From contig JAILWY010000018.1 in NCBI GenBank assembly GCA_022113835.1, positions 9,959,001 through 10,023,000 of the forward strand: a stretch of DNA of 64,000 bases, in the 5' to 3' direction. Below the pieces are notes generated by a model, which saw only the letters and a list, made by a program, of their open reading frames with translations, ran no database searches and was not told the DNA's origin. The DNA is from Atopsyche davidsoni. Taxonomy: Eukaryota; Arthropoda; Insecta; Trichoptera; Hydrobiosidae. Of the stretch, positions 24,691 to 38,570 are shown piece by piece; position 1 is the stretch's first letter; each line of letters starts with the position of its first letter. A program made the position numbers and the translations under genes.

Positions 24691-25954
24691 GAATCTTGAA
24701 TTTAGTTTTTTCATTGCGAAAATTTTATACTCGTTTAACTGAGCATTCGTTTTACACGTTAATATTTTGATGTTTCAACAAATCTTTAATAAATATTTAA
24801 TTTATACAAACTATTATCTATTGTGTATATAGTATGTTCTTAGTGATTAATTTACACAAACGATCATAAAAATCTTCGAAATTTTTTTGCGAGTGATATT
24901 TATCTATTTATCTAATAATAAGAACATCGGTTTCAAAGAATTTTAAAATAAAGTATTTCGAAATTATAATTTATTTAGTTAACTAATATTTCATCCAGGT
25001 AATTTATTAGCAAAAATGCCTTGCATTAAATAATTCAGTTATGGCAAACTACCGGTTGCAAAAATTTACATTTTAGTAATTTATAATTTATTTCAATTCT
25101 TATTGTATTATTTTAACAACAAATGATTCGTTTATTTTTACATTTTATAAACATCACTATAGCAAAATGTATTTTGAGATTTTTTACAGTGAAAAATCTC
25201 TAGTTCTTAGATACATCGTCAATTTTATAATTGTGATAAACGTCGTCAAGTGTTTATAACTGAAAAAGAGTAGTGCTAAATTAATAAATTTTGTATAAGT
25301 ACATTTATAAATACATTGTATTTAAAAACTAGAATAGAGTTATAATGATACGAATCGCAAAACCACTTTCTTACCTATCTTTTCACCTACGTTAAAGTTC
25401 TTTTTATACCTAATCTACGGTTATTTGAACAACAGAAAAAGCTTTATAAAAGCTTTTGCTAGTATCGTATAAAATTTGATCTTCTTTACTTTCTCCCCGA
25501 AAAGCTATTTTTTAATTGCTCCACTGTGAACTATCTCAGGCATACTTTACTGCCCGTCTCGCCCCTCGCATTAGGGCCCCTGCCCGGCCGGTGGTGCCCT
25601 GGGCTAGACTTGCCCCTGCATGGGTACTCGTAACTATGTTAAATTACATAGTGCAGCTTTAGTTTATGAGGCATGGGGTATTAGAATTTATGAGATATTA
25701 AAGACGCGCAATTTTGATAAATCCAACGAATGTATTTTCATCATCGAAGGTAGTATTTATGTTAGTAATTAGATTTTTTAAATATATCAATTTTCAAAAA
25801 ATTTGTAGTATAAACAAATTTTAACTGAAGAATGTAAACGGTATTTTTTAAAACTCTTTAGAATATTCGTGGGAAACATTTAGTTGTATTTAGATTAAAT
25901 TATTGATTACTGGAATTAGACAGTAAAAGACAACAATTACTACTTTGTACTTCG

Positions 25955-26095
25955 TTTCACGTTGGCATTATCAAACTGAGTGATAATGCCAGCGTGAAAG
26001 ATTGGCGAGACCGGTCACCAATAAAAATTTACATATGAAAGAATCACTCGACTATTATATATTTTTTAAAATGAAATTCTCGTCAAAAATATTGA
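25955..26095. mobile_element. Fold-back MITE-like element, truncated copy 2
   Basis: Begins inside the left arm (TTTCACGTTGGCATTATC) and continues through the complete right arm, GATAATGCCAGCGTGAAAG then ACCGGTCACCAATAAAAATT, to GTCAAAAATATTGA. The end is the reverse complement of the left extension of copies 1 and 3, which defines the true terminus of the element. Confidence 0.8.
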
Positions 26096-29000
26096 TTATA
26101 ATCTATTTCCACAATAACTTCAATACAACAAATAATATACCTATAATAAAGTGAACATAAAAATTATTCAGTTTATAAATAAATGTTTCTTCTTTGGATC
26201 AGAGGCTACATAATATGCGATCCAAAATCTTTTTCTGTCATAACTTTTAAATGACAGGTTGATAATTATTAATTTTTCGTGAATTCGTCTAAAATTTGTA
26301 TTTAAGTCATTTTCTTTCATTGGTTGGAGGTTTCAAAATGATCAATCATTTCAAAATCTCAATGTTTTTGTGGTACATTTATTAATAAAATATCTGAAGC
26401 CAATGAAGATTGATTATTTCCGTAAAATACATGCAACAGATAAATATAAGTTTTATGAAATCTGATTTATTTTAAGATTCAACTATAGTATAGTCATAGA
26501 AGTATCAATAGTGGATTTTTTTTTTTTAATATTACCTGATTTAAAAAAAACTCAAGTATTTTATTTTGTTTAAAATTTAAAAATAAATATGCGGTTTATC
26601 GTGGTGTTTTGGATACTTATATACATTATATATATATTTGTTCTGTGTGATCTATCCATTATTTTTCCTACGCACTGTTAAAATAACAATTCATATAGTT
26701 TTTTTATAACAAAGCTAAATTATTATAAATATATTACTATTATAATGGAACTATAAGGATATTTTCTCAGTGTATGAGGATATCTGAATGCTCAATGGAG
26801 AAATTTGATATGTTTAGTTTTTGTTTTCGTGGTTCCTTTTGTAGCTTTATACTGTGATCGGTCTTCAAAAGACTGGTTCAAACCACTGAAATTGATATCA
26901 CTTACCAAATTAATGTACAAAGAAGATAGTACAATACAGAGTGCCCTCAAAACCCATAACCGAAAAAAATATTTTATAAAAAATAGTGTACTTGTATAAA
27001 CAAATTACGCTTCGTATAATTAACATATAACTTGAAAAATCATAAAAATATACTCAAAGTGTTGAACAATGAAAGTATACTCCATCTTGTAGCATTTAAG
27101 ATGAGGGTGAACAAAGTATTTAGTTCTAGACCACTGTGTAAAATATGCAAGAATACGTACTGAAATAATAACCACTGGCAACGAAGCCCTTCAGCTGATG
27201 ATTCGCCCTTTACTCGTAGTTGAAGGTTAAAATATTATATAATATAAATATGAAATTTTAATGTAAGTGGTACAATGGAACTTCAGAGGGATTGAGTATT
27301 GTCGGGTTGCTGGGTAAAAGCAGAAAATATGATACATGCTGAAAATAAAATGGTTTTATAAAGAAAATAATTTATATGAATACATTTTTCCATGCTCGCG
27401 TGTACATTTGTCTAAATATCAAAAAACAGGGTTTAAATTAAAAATTCAATCGCTTTGAGCAACCTTTGAGCGAGTGAGTTTTTATGGAGAAAGGTAAGAC
27501 ATTAAAAATGTAGTCATACGAGTTTTAAAGCTCCGTCACAATGGCAGTGAAATGATATTCCTGCCTTTGTCTCACGATTTCAATCATTGCGGAACCTTCT
27601 CGTATTACTCGAAAAATGAAATACTCATCCGCCCTTACAGAGCCCCGGTAGCCAGGCGCTGCTCCGGGCGGGGACAATGAACCTCCGTGAGACACACTCG
27701 TCGGCGATAGGTCTCGATACGTTTGCCAGTCGCAGGCTTGACTTTTCGTACTAGATTACGGGCCGACTCGCTGCTGGGAATAACGGTCCGGCAAGGGACT
27801 ACTTGTACATCCGCAAAGTTTGAACAAAACACGACGGTGGATGATTCTTATAGCGTGGTTAAATTTATGCTTTATACAATGCTCGCGTCCAATTAAAAAA
27901 AAAGTTTTGATGCTCGAAAATCATTATAATACAAGTGGGGTTTAAGCAATTACTGAAATAATTAATTACGTAATTTGGCAGTGTATAATTGAAAATCAGT
28001 AAACAAGAGGTCAGCTTTGTGATTTATATTTTCAAAAAAGGAAGAAATCAGTCTCAAATCAATCAAATAAGTCTCAGGGACAATATGATTATTAGAATAT
28101 TTTATATCAAGAAGAACTAATCGAGTTTCAGTAACTGTCTTTGTCATGTTTTATAGAATACCATTATTTTTTTATTGAAATCTTATCTAGCGATGTTATA
28201 GAACTTCAAATTGTTGTTAATTAAAAAAATTGTAATAATAATCATTTAAATGACCCAATATTGAACCAATAGTTTTGGCACGCGAAGGGTTTTCCAAGAC
28301 CTTTTGTGATGGAGCTTTAACGTAATCCAATAACAAACGTGCCTTAAAAATAGAATGCTCTGAATTGAATAATAAAATCCTTGGGTTTCTATCTTGGACA
28401 ATCTCAAAATAAATATAAAACTGCAAATAATGCGTTAGTCAGCGAAATAGAATAATTCCGAGCGCACCTCGCGCAGGGCAAGGTGGCGATGGCTGCAGCG
28501 AGCCTCGGCGCGGCCAACAAAGGAAGGCTTATTCAATTATAATTATTAAGCGCGCTTTATATTTGTACGAGATTCACTTTAATGTGGAAACTGATAAGAT
28601 CTGAAATTCAATGCCATAGGCGGGAGATGTATAAGGCATTGTACTACTTACAAGTACACGTGTAAGTATTCAAAATAGGCATACTAGTTTTTGCTGTTTA
28701 ATCAGTGTAATATACAGTGTAAATCAAACGTGTCATCGACGACTCACTGTATGACAAATAATAAAAATTTAATTGCAGTAATGAAGAAGTGTATCTGTAA
28801 TATGCATGAAGTATTGATAAAATATCAACACCACTGACAGGTCCAGTACAATTTACTAATTATTGAAAAGACGTATATTGTCAACCTTGAAAATTACATT
28901 CAAAGCCTCCGCTCATTCTTAAGGTTTTTGATGTCACCGAAACCACTAAAATAATTCAGATAGTTGTTTTCATTATAAACTTCTCAAGTTTTCTGATTCG

Positions 29001-29600
29001 GGTATTCCTTATTAAATATATATTTTTTAAATACTGAGAAAGCGTATTGGTGCTTATACTGATCAGATTGTATATTTAATTGTAGAAAAACTAACATCTC
29101 ATCAGTACCATTGGATACTGGAATATGTTTAAATCATTCTTTACGCCGTCTTAAATAATTTTTATGCTGACAATTCAAATAACGGTACTTTTACTTGTAC
29201 GCTTACGATTAAATTATATTTCTATACTTTGTACATTATTCGTAAGAATTTCAATGGATTAAAACATATTTTTTTAAAAATCAGTTCTGCATCGAAAAAC
29301 CCTTATTTCCGTTTAAATATAATAAGTTATCGTGAACTTTAAATCTACAGGTAGTGTGGGTTAAAATAATGTGTTTCGTATGCGTAATAAAATTTTTGTA
29401 TTTAAAAATAAAAATAATAAATTACAGAAGAAGAATACAACTGTATATACTTTAAACAATATTTACTGATGGTGATTTATACGACTATTATCAGCGCAGT
29501 CCGGTTTCGTATCTAACTGGATTCGAGATTAGTTACAACAAAATTGGTGTTGCCTCTAAAAAAATCGTAAATCATTACACGGGCGATGTGATTAAACAAT

Positions 29601-29735
29601 AAGATCCGTTTTTTCCCGGCGTGACCTCCCCGCCCGCAGTCAGTGGGTTACTGAATCACCGGATCAGCGGCTGTTGCCAGGCGCGGCTCCGCGCACCGCC
29701 GCCCGCGAGGACCAGTTGCAGTATGCAGCTAAAGG
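29601..29735. other. GC-rich island with GTTGC motif
   Basis: CpG-rich stretch (CCGGCGTGACCTCCCCGCCC and following) carrying the motif at 29671-29682. The fold-back element at 29736 begins immediately after it. Confidence 0.55.
29671..29682 (+). promoter_or_regulatory. CTGTTGCYAKGC motif, site 3
   Basis: Exact CTGTTGCCAGGC followed by GCGGCTCCGCG. A GGCTC a few bases downstream is also seen at the sites at 47343 and 50675. Confidence 0.45.
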
Positions 29736-29998
29736 CTATAAATATTAAATATAACACCATCTTGTACAGCAAAATTAAAAATATTTTTTAGAATTAACTG
29801 CGATGGTATTTTTTAAGCCCTCTACCAACGTAGCAACAAATCGCGCCACCAACTTGCAGGTAGCCGATAGCGTCCCTTTATTTTGGGTGTTTTTTTTATG
29901 AATGTAGGGTACTATTGGCTTAAAAAATACCATCGCTGTTAATTCTTAAAAAAGAAATATTTTGCTGTAAAAGAAGGTGCTATTTTTTATTTATATAG
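29736..29998. mobile_element. Inverted-repeat MITE, second family
   Basis: Arms of about 84 bases (29736-29819 and 29917-29998) pair closely. Inner ends read GCGATGGTATTTTTTAAGCC and GGCTTAAAAAATACCATCGC; outer portions share TACAGCAAAAT. The loop is 97 bases, without coding capacity. No similarity to the fold-back family was seen. A transcript through it would form a long hairpin. Confidence 0.8.
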
Positions 29999-30269
29999 AT
30001 ATGAACGCTCGTGCTGGTACGTATAAATTTTAATAAACTACAGTGTTCAAAAATGATGTTTTCTTGAATTAAATTTATTAATTTTATGAAGAATAGTTTA
30101 AACACTTAAATTTGTTAGTATCCACTTTTATTAGATATGGAAAACTTGTTTGTATGTGGCAACATTGTCATTAATTGTCACTAATAGTTTTTTTTTTTTA
30201 CATATTTTATTTTATTGGATAAACAATAAAAAATAATATAGTAAATAATTTAATTTTAGAAGGTACACA

Positions 30270-30284
30270 CCTAACCTAACCTAA
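30270..30284 (-). repeat. (TTAGG)3, insect telomere-type unit
   Basis: CCTAACCTAACCTAA on the plus strand. Three units only, so this is an interstitial trace or chance. Confidence 0.6.
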
Positions 30285-30381
30285 CTCAATCATAATTTTT
30301 TTTAGAGTTTTATTCTTAACCCACAAGTTAAGGCACAATATAAGAACTAAAAAATACGAAAATGACTTAAAACTTAAATAA

Positions 30382-30582
30382 TCAATATTTTTGACCAAGA
30401 GAACTTGATTTAATTCCATTTTAATATTTCAAATAAAATGCTTGAGTGATTTTTCCACATGTTAATTTTTGTTGGTGATCAGTATGGTTAGTTTGATAAT
30501 TCCAACGTGAAAGGTTGGCTAAACCGGTCACCAATAAAAATTAACATGTGGAAAAATCACTCAAGTATTTTATTTAAAATAT
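30382..30582. mobile_element. Fold-back MITE-like element, copy 3
   Basis: Left end TCAATATTTTTGACC, arm CTTGAGTGATTTTTCCACAT, and right arm AACGTGAAAGGTTGGCTAAA to CACTCAAGTATTTTATTTAA. The central part of the left arm is deleted compared with copy 1. Confidence 0.85.
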
Positions 30583-33500
30583 CTAAACTTAAAGTCAACG
30601 GTGAGTCAAAGCTGAGGTAGAAAGACTGCGCCAGGATCTCAGTCAACTGGAGGAATAAGACGGAAAATTACAAGGACAGCTTTCGCTTTCTATACCAACT
30701 TCAGGATAAAGGACCGCGGACGTGTTGAGAGGTGTCGCTCATTCGTGGGATGCAGAGCAGACTTAGCCAGCGCCGCATTTTCAGCGCTACAACCTGTCAT
30801 CGCTCCTATTCTCTCAGCGTTTTTATCTCTGTTTAAACGGAAATTATTTATTTTTGTTAAAAAGTTAATATATTGAACTAAATCTTAACAAATCCCAAAG
30901 AATTTAACGTGCATAGATATCGTCAAAAGAAATTTCTTATACAAAATATACGGTCTTTCTATGTATCAAATAATACTTTTTTATTTACGTATTTCGGTTA
31001 GTTTAGAACTTTAAAATCGAAATACGACAAAATTTGTAAAAAAAATTTTATACTAAGAATAGTATTGTTGTCTTAGTAAATATAGAATGTAATTGATCCG
31101 ATTGTGATTTATTAAGTTTCAGTGCTGTATTATTATGTGCAATGGCTGCATTCGATAGCTGCCATTAAAAAGTAATTTTGTTGACACAAAATACCAGCTG
31201 CTGAAATCTATTTTCGCTCTATTGTCTACGAAGGCAATTTGAAGCGAGTAATTAGCCGAGCTCAGGTAGCCGCGTGGATCTGGCCCGGCGGCGGATTGAG
31301 CGGTAAGCGAGCGAGTGTCCATACATAAACAATGCCGGCATAAATCACGCGCGTGCCTGCCCCTGCTAGCGTGGCTCGTGACTCATGGAGCGCTATAAAT
31401 CACAACTACAATAGAATCATTATTAAATCTAAATAATAAACTGTATTGAAATTTCCGCCGCGATATTCTATTTATTTTTTACACCACATCTTTGCACCGC
31501 CGTTCACTTCGATTCGGTTCGAGTTTTTATTCACCGTCGAAAGAACCGCTGTGGAAAAGACGATGGACGGGAGCTCGCTCGCGTCGCCGTAATTTATGAA
31601 ACCTTGGAAAATGCAATTTTAGAAAATTAGACCGATGACCTAGCAAAACTGGTAATTTGGCCTCGTAGGGAGATAATTGTTTTTGTACGTGTAAGAATAG
31701 GTGTGCCTCCGTATAAAAAGTTTTAATTACATACGTACGCATTTTATATTCTTTCAGAGAAATACAATGCTACTACACGTCAGGCTTCTTTATCTGATCT
31801 TATTAAATTCAATTCAGTGTGTTTTTAAGTATGAATTTTGAGTAAATTGAGTGAATTAGGCATTTTTGTTTACCACCGAGTCTTATAAATTTTATGAAAA
31901 TGCTTTGCGTACTTATTTACCACATATTAATAACGTAATTTTAAGATATGACTACATTAAAAATATACAAATGAACCCACAATTTTTAAGGTAGATCACT
32001 AAAGTAATACATGGAGAAAAAAAACACAAATACGAAATGTATTTCCTATCCTGTTATTATGAGAAACAACACATGGAAAATACAGAACTTATTTCTACTT
32101 TATCAAGATATTTCGTCCCGGGGGTATTTTGTTTTCACTTAATGGAATGAATGGATGTATTATCTTATAATATCCCGAAAAAAATCACATTCTTTGATAA
32201 AAAAAGGAAAATAAAGAGACAATGAATTAAATACCATTGACTTAAATTAAATCTTTTTTATTGGAGTTAAAATAATGTAAATTTGAAACAGTCTGAATTA
32301 TCGAGAAATAACTAAGTTGCAGGGTCGCGGTGGTGGAGAGAATGAAGGTGCGAGGCCACGGTCGTCAGTGGATTTGGTTTGAAATCCTACCTGTAAAAAG
32401 AGATGTAAACTTTCAAGGTTTCTTTAGATTTTTTTAGGTTGAATAAGCGAAATTAAACTTTGAATAATCTAGCCACTTGATTATTATCATATGGTTACTA
32501 AAATTCACTCCTCTCGATTCCTGAGAACATAAATTTGACACAGGATCTTATATTCAAAATTACTGGAACATCCCTGCGACTATTCTTTTCAATTTCGGTT
32601 TTAGTAGTTACTGCTACTATAAAAATGCTATTAAAAGACTTGCAGTCTAAAATTATTTTAATAAAAAAAAATTCAGAGTATGTAGAGATTTTAACGCTGG
32701 ACACACTACATTCAGACAATAATCATGACCACTTTGACAAAAAGAAGACCAAAGTGAAGATAATTTTGCTAATGCACTTTAAATATCATGACAATTTGGA
32801 AATCGTAATAATCATTTATAAGGTAGCATTTATATAAATATTTGATTAAATGCTTGTTGACTGCTAGAATTCAATATGCGAGAGTAAAATGTCACATGTG
32901 AGTAGCTGCACATCATACGTGACTGGCGACACATATATCGAACACATTTATCACTTAAAAAGACTTGCGAACCGTCGTTTACACGAGATGCGAGAATGTA
33001 ATTATGCCGCATATGGCAGACTGCAAAAAACGACTCTGGAAAACAGTCATCTGTCTAGCACACATCTCGGAGCGGGGCTCGGCCCGAGCACGTACTGCAC
33101 GGCGAGCGGCTTTTCCCAGCGTTTTTCCAATTGGATGCCCGCGTCGCTAGGCTGCGACATAATTGAGTAAAAATGCGATACTTTGAGATCTCGGGCGGTG
33201 TAGCGTGAAGCCGCGGCCGGGGAGATCACTATGCACGAGTGGCTGGACACTCAAAGGAGAGGGAACCGTCTCGTTAGCAGGAGCCGTACCCGACCCTCTT
33301 TAAACTCTCGTTCACGCGGGGAACGAGTATATCGATGCAGTAAATTTACTGAAAATAAATTAGACTCCAAAGAGTTAAATTAATTTTTACAGAAAAGAAC
33401 CAAAGATTGACACTAGAAAAACACGGTAAGGTTTTCTACTCATGGTGTATTCGTCGATTATTTGGATGGAATATTTTAATCGCTTCCGATAACATTTAAA

Positions 33501-34500
33501 ATTAATTCCAACTAGCAAAATAATCAAGAGTTTTATCTTTTTTTTTGGTTGCTTAATGATATGTATTAGTATGAACTTCAGCATAGTAACCACATAGTGA
33601 AAATGATTACGAAATCGATGCAATTATACTATACACGAATATGTTGGATATCAAACTAGCGACGCTATGTCATACTTATTTATAGCAGGCAACGAGAACA
33701 CCGACTACATCCAGTTTAGATTACTATTCGAGGTATTTCACAAAACCATTGTCGTAGTGCGATTGGCCCGATTCTTGTATAGCGGCGGGTGTTGGTTCAG
33801 GTGGCTCCTGCGAGGGTTACTGACGCCCCCGCGGTACGATGGACTCGCTTGGCTGTGGACACAAGCGTAGCCTTTTGTGACTGAATTCTTTCTGATTTGT
33901 GGCGATGCATGTTTATTGAAAAACTTTCGACGGATAAAGACAAGTTTATTATTCAAAGGGTTATTTTGGTTTTATAATGTTACTAGGAAAGACCTAATCG
34001 TGTTGTTTTAAGTAAATGTTGATTTTTAGTCATTTTTAATGTTTTCACAGGCATTGTAATTTGTTGTCAAACTACGGCTGACCAAATCATGAGCCGTGAT
34101 AAATTTATCATTATTCTAATTTGATTATCAAGATTTGTTAATTGAGTTATATTTTTAAAACAGTTACTTAAACTGTGGTAGCGTAGAAAAATCTAGAATT
34201 AATGGTGCTTTCAATTGTTTTTTTAATAAATGTAGCTCGATTTAGAAAAAAATATATACAAGAAAACAGAATGTGATCATTGCTTTATGGTTTAGAATTA
34301 TCTAGAAATACTATGTGCAAATATAAGTTTTGGAGAGAAAGTGTCGCAACCTGTAATCAGACTAATACTGTAAAATACCCCTGAAATTAAATAACCGAAA
34401 ATTATTTCATAAATTATAAATACGATTGTTATAAACATTTTATGCACTGTAAAATTTAATATTTTTGTCAAATGAATCAATGTTTAAAAAATTTGTGAAT
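30583..34500. other. AT-rich stretch with islands
   Basis: Islands at about 30600-30830, 31240-31400, 31490-31600, 32320-32370, 33040-33320 and 33760-33880. Overlapping open frames occur on both strands in the 33 kb island. No splice-framed exon or RNA gene was recognised. Confidence 0.45.
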
Positions 34501-37399
34501 CATGTTGTTGATTGTAGTCTAGCGAGGAGGCTGACATTCCTGCCGTATTGAACAGATGATTAGCCTTTAATTAGCAGATGTAACAACAATCCCACAAATC
34601 AAACAGAAATTAGCAATTCATTCGTGAAGCCATCGTATTTCAAACATACACAGATGATATATATGGATTATTTGCTTAGTGAAATTGGCTCAAACTGATT
34701 AAACAATACAAGTCATAGAGATAATATCATGAATCACCCAATTGTACACTTATAATTGTGACTGTAGTTTTAGAGATAATTTATATTTAAGGCCTATGAT
34801 CTCGATAAATCCAAACAAAAATAGTTTAGACAAAAGTACTGATAAATCAACACATGTTTTTCTTCATAAACTATTTTTTTATGTAAAACAAATAAATATT
34901 AATAACTTTTTATAAAAAAACATATATTTTTTAATGTTAGTGAAACATTCGTGAATTAATAGTAATTATTATGTTAAATTTTATGGAATTATAAGTATTT
35001 TGTTAGATACATTTAAATTAAACGAACAGCTATAAACACTCCTTACAAAAAGGAATTATTGTCGATAAACAAATAAAATTAGTCAATATACCAATAAAAC
35101 AAGAAATAACTCGCTAGCTAGACGATATAACAAGTTAACAAGAATTATGTGATTGCTTATATATGTATGATCAAACTTCAGTTAGATTTGGCACAAACGA
35201 CTTAAAGATAATATAACTACGGAAGCGTAAATAAACTGCAGTTCTGGGGAAATGCATTCAGATTATTGTTTATCGTGTACTGAATACTAACAGAGCATCT
35301 GCATTGCACTCATTATGGTGTAGTCTAGCTGCCCTGTGTACATTGTATGGTAGAACTGGAGGCAGTGAATGATTAATTTACATATTAAATGTAATCAAAT
35401 TATGTTGCATTCAACGTGTCATTGTTTTTACCCTAATTGTGCATTCAGTACACGGTAAAAAAATCTCAAATATTTTATATTCATTTTCAACCCACAAGGT
35501 TAATAATTTCGTACAAATATTATCTTCTAACACAAATATTAGTTTTCAGTAAAAAGAATCTTGTTATTATTAAGATAAATTACAATTTTTATTGTTTGTT
35601 CAAATAGGTTAGTAACCGGTAAGTTAATACAACAAGATAATAATATTGTACCTATTTATTGAATAAATTTTCCAATCTCACTGGTAAGATGCTTGGCCAA
35701 ACAAGCAGCAGTCGTAATAGGTATTTGTGAGATATTATCTTACTTAATTATACTAACAAAAATACACAATAATTATTTGTATATTTTCCAATGCTCTGAT
35801 ATTATTATCACCTATTAGGTAAACCGTCACCAGTAAACTGGTTTTTCTTAATTGTGTATTAAACAAAATAAATTTATAATTAATGACACTATGCTTATGC
35901 ACATATAAATGTGTTGCATGAAATCAATTTTTGTACTAGAAACAACCATTATTATTTTAGCAGAATTTAAACACTATTATAAAATAAAATGAAGCATCCA
36001 CGTGCTTTCTTAAACAGTTTAAATGAAGCCATATATTTAAAATAGTAAAATAACCATTAATTTTATGCTCCAATGTATCCAATATACTAGCGGAAAGGGG
36101 CGCTGATCTCACTACTAAGACATTTCCTTCTTTTATTGTTTATAATAAATACCTTTTAAATATTTTGTGTCATAATTAAGTGTTCAAACAGTATAGACGC
36201 TAATTTATATAGAGATTCGTTGTTATAACAAAATAGGTCACAAGTATTTGTATGTCATATACAATTTCTGCATATTTTCACCTACGAACTTCTAAAATTT
36301 TAAATTAATCGTGTTAATATAAAAGAAAATATAAAAAATTACAAGAAAATCTTTACTATAAAACGCAGGATGATAAACATTGAACAGGACTTTGTCCTGA
36401 ACTGGAAACAGATGGGAGAAAAACACAAGACAAACGAAAACACTCAACAAAAGGGCTGTAATCGGCAGGGATAGGAAGGCTTGGGCGCGGTAGGGGATTT
36501 TAAAAGTTGTTAGGCAGGCTACATAACATACAGTTTTGCCGAGTTCAAAAACTCAAAATAGGACGCTATTGGCCAATTGCAAATCGGTTGGAAGTTGTAC
36601 GTTGTTGGTGTAGAGAGCTTTAAAATTAATTACTGGCTGTGAGTATAGATAATGATAATATGATATGAAAACAAAAAAAAAAAACATTTAGCTCGCTTTT
36701 AGATTTTTTTCGTGCTGATATGTAATGCAATATTAGGCCGGGCGTACCTTGACTGTTAGAATAAGACATTTAAAATATTTTGGTGGGTCAGTCTACAGTA
36801 GAGTTGATAAGTTAGTAGAGTTAGACTAAAGGGTTCCTGCCCATTACCTTTGCTCCTCGTCACGCCCTGTTTGCTCTCCCTAATTCAAGAACTAACTTTG
36901 CTTACCTAATGCCCCTGAGCAGCGCTCTCCGCTCAATAACTCACCTCAAAGCGTTCCTATATGTTCCTATGCAATATAAAACGCCTTCCAGGCCCTTATT
37001 TGCTGGTGGTATTTAACAAGTACAGTAATAATAATTTTATATATAAAGTTTTTGTCATATACATAAGTGAAAAATCTGTACGAATTTCTATAGTAAATAA
37101 TTTCAGTTTTAATAAAAAAAACTGTAAATGTTTCTCGAATCACACTATTGTATTGTTTACGTTTTTTTTTTTGTGACAAGACAATAAAATATATTTAATT
37201 GAAATATATTGTTCAGAACGTTTGTTTAGTGTGTTCCATGCACCAACAACGCCTCCGACACGTACGATATCTAGTACGTGAGTTGTGAATTCTATTGAAA
37301 GTTCATTGCAAATATTTGTTAGAATTACATGTTTTTCTAATATTTGGTTTACCTCTAGACAAAAGAAATTATAACAATAGAAAATCAACTGAAGTATTT
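34501..37399. other. AT-rich desert
   Basis: Almost featureless AT-rich sequence with few GC islands. A weak similarity to the fold-back arms (AAACCGTCACCAGTAAA near 35820) may be an old relic. A less AT-rich patch lies at 36360-36560. Confidence 0.45.
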
Positions 37400-37419
37400 G
37401 TACCGGTTCGAACCGGTAC
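37400..37419. promoter_or_regulatory. Perfect 20-base palindrome, Grainyhead-like
   Basis: GTACCGGTTCGAACCGGTAC is a perfect palindrome containing two ACCGGTT/AACCGGT sites. The Grainyhead consensus (AACCGGTT, WCNGGTT) is established for insects; binding here is inferred. Confidence 0.45.
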
Positions 37420-38439
37420 GTCGAGGAAAGCAAGCCTCTTGTGTGTTTTGCAGTAATTTGCTTATTCAGGTGTCGTTGTAAATTATTCTGGATAAAAAAT
37501 AAGTTTGACCCGACTAATGTATCCATTGAACACGATGATTTATAGACTCGAGCAAATATTATCTCACAGAACAATATGAGGTACTCGGAGCTGGCGGGGC
37601 ACGCGCAAAGGGCAAGCTACAATTTCTATGGTTATAATGGGCACAGGCAGAAATCGAAGAAAATAGCCATGTTTGATTAATCTCAAACAACTACGTTGTT
37701 CGAGATTGATCAAAGACGCTGTGAGCAAATGGCAGCTTTGATATTTCAATCTACTCTAAAAATTGTGTTTCAGAAATCATAAGAATCAATATTAAAAATA
37801 AAACAATCTTAATAATACAAACAATAGGGTCACAGTCAGTTGTGAAAGCGTAATTGCAGTACTTGTTATGTTTGCCATTTCCAGATATAAAGCTGTGGAG
37901 CTGAGTTCCCTGTGAAGTATCGAGTGCTGCATCACCACCGCCTCATTTAGGCTAAAAACTATGGGATCCGAACAGTAGTTCGGTAACTATGTCAGCCCTG
38001 AACATTCATATGAATATTTTGGAAATATACTTACCAAGAAATCGTATTTTTTTTTACTTTGAATATTTCCCTATAAAATAAAGATAATAACCTTCATGTC
38101 AGAAGATGTAACAAAGATAAGTTACCGCTCACTTTTTCTAAGAACTGGCCATAGTAAACTCGAAGTTGCAAATGCCAATTGATTTTTTATAGCAGCGAGG
38201 ACACAAAACCGATATCACCGGGTTCATATTAATTACGCCGACAGGAGCATAACGAGCTCATTCTCAGGTCACTCGATACGAAACGATCTCACGTGGAAGT
38301 GAGCATGACCTCTACCGCGCATGAAACCAAATCCTTATATTGTTCTATCCGCTGATTGTTGTGTCGCTCCAGGATTACAGATTAGCATAATAATTTAGAT
38401 TATTCCACCGTAATCACAATTATGATTACGCCAATGTCA
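37420..38439. other. Mixed AT-rich stretch
   Basis: Moderate GC patches around 37560-37640 and 37880-37960. A minus-strand frame of 144 codons (37140-37574) lies in the AT-rich part and lacks domain-like sequence; such a length is expected about once by chance in a window of this size and composition. Nothing called. Confidence 0.4.
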
Positions 38440-38570
38440 CACTCCGAGTAGTGTGTGTGGGTGCGCGCGTGCCGTCCGCAATGCCGCTCGCAGCCAGCAT
38501 AGCAACAGGCAACAGTATCATTTGTATCGGTGGGAGGGTTGCCATTCTTTACCTGTAGCAAACATGTGCT
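38440..38570. other. GC-rich island with GTTGC motif
   Basis: CpG-rich island with the motif on the minus strand at 38497-38508, and a further GGCAACAG directly beside it. Confidence 0.5.
38497..38508 (-). promoter_or_regulatory. CTGTTGCYAKGC motif, site 4
   Basis: Plus-strand GCATAGCAACAG, that is CTGTTGCTATGC on the minus strand. A partial second copy (GGCAACAG, 38507-38514) overlaps its end. Confidence 0.45.

Larger units (their letters stand above)
23301..29600. other. AT-rich stretch with scattered islands
   Basis: Islands at about 23330-23770, 24360-24560, 25550-25650, 27630-27830 and 28455-28530. The 23.5 kb island is open in several frames on both strands (up to 136 codons), which indicates low stop density rather than coding. 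It ends with CCATGGTAAC (23691-23700), half of an X-box. A fold-back fragment lies at 25955-26095. A weak relic of the same family may lie near 26513-26575. Confidence 0.45.

Noticed and set aside
30270..30284. (TTAGG)3 as a chromosome-end signal
   Set aside because: Only three units in the middle of the window.
35600..35845. AACCGGTAA and AAACCGTCACCAGTAAA, reminiscent of fold-back arms
   Set aside because: No inverted partner of useful length; could be chance or a very old relic.
37140..37574. 144-codon minus frame
   Set aside because: AT-rich composition without domain features; a frame of this length is expected about once by chance here.
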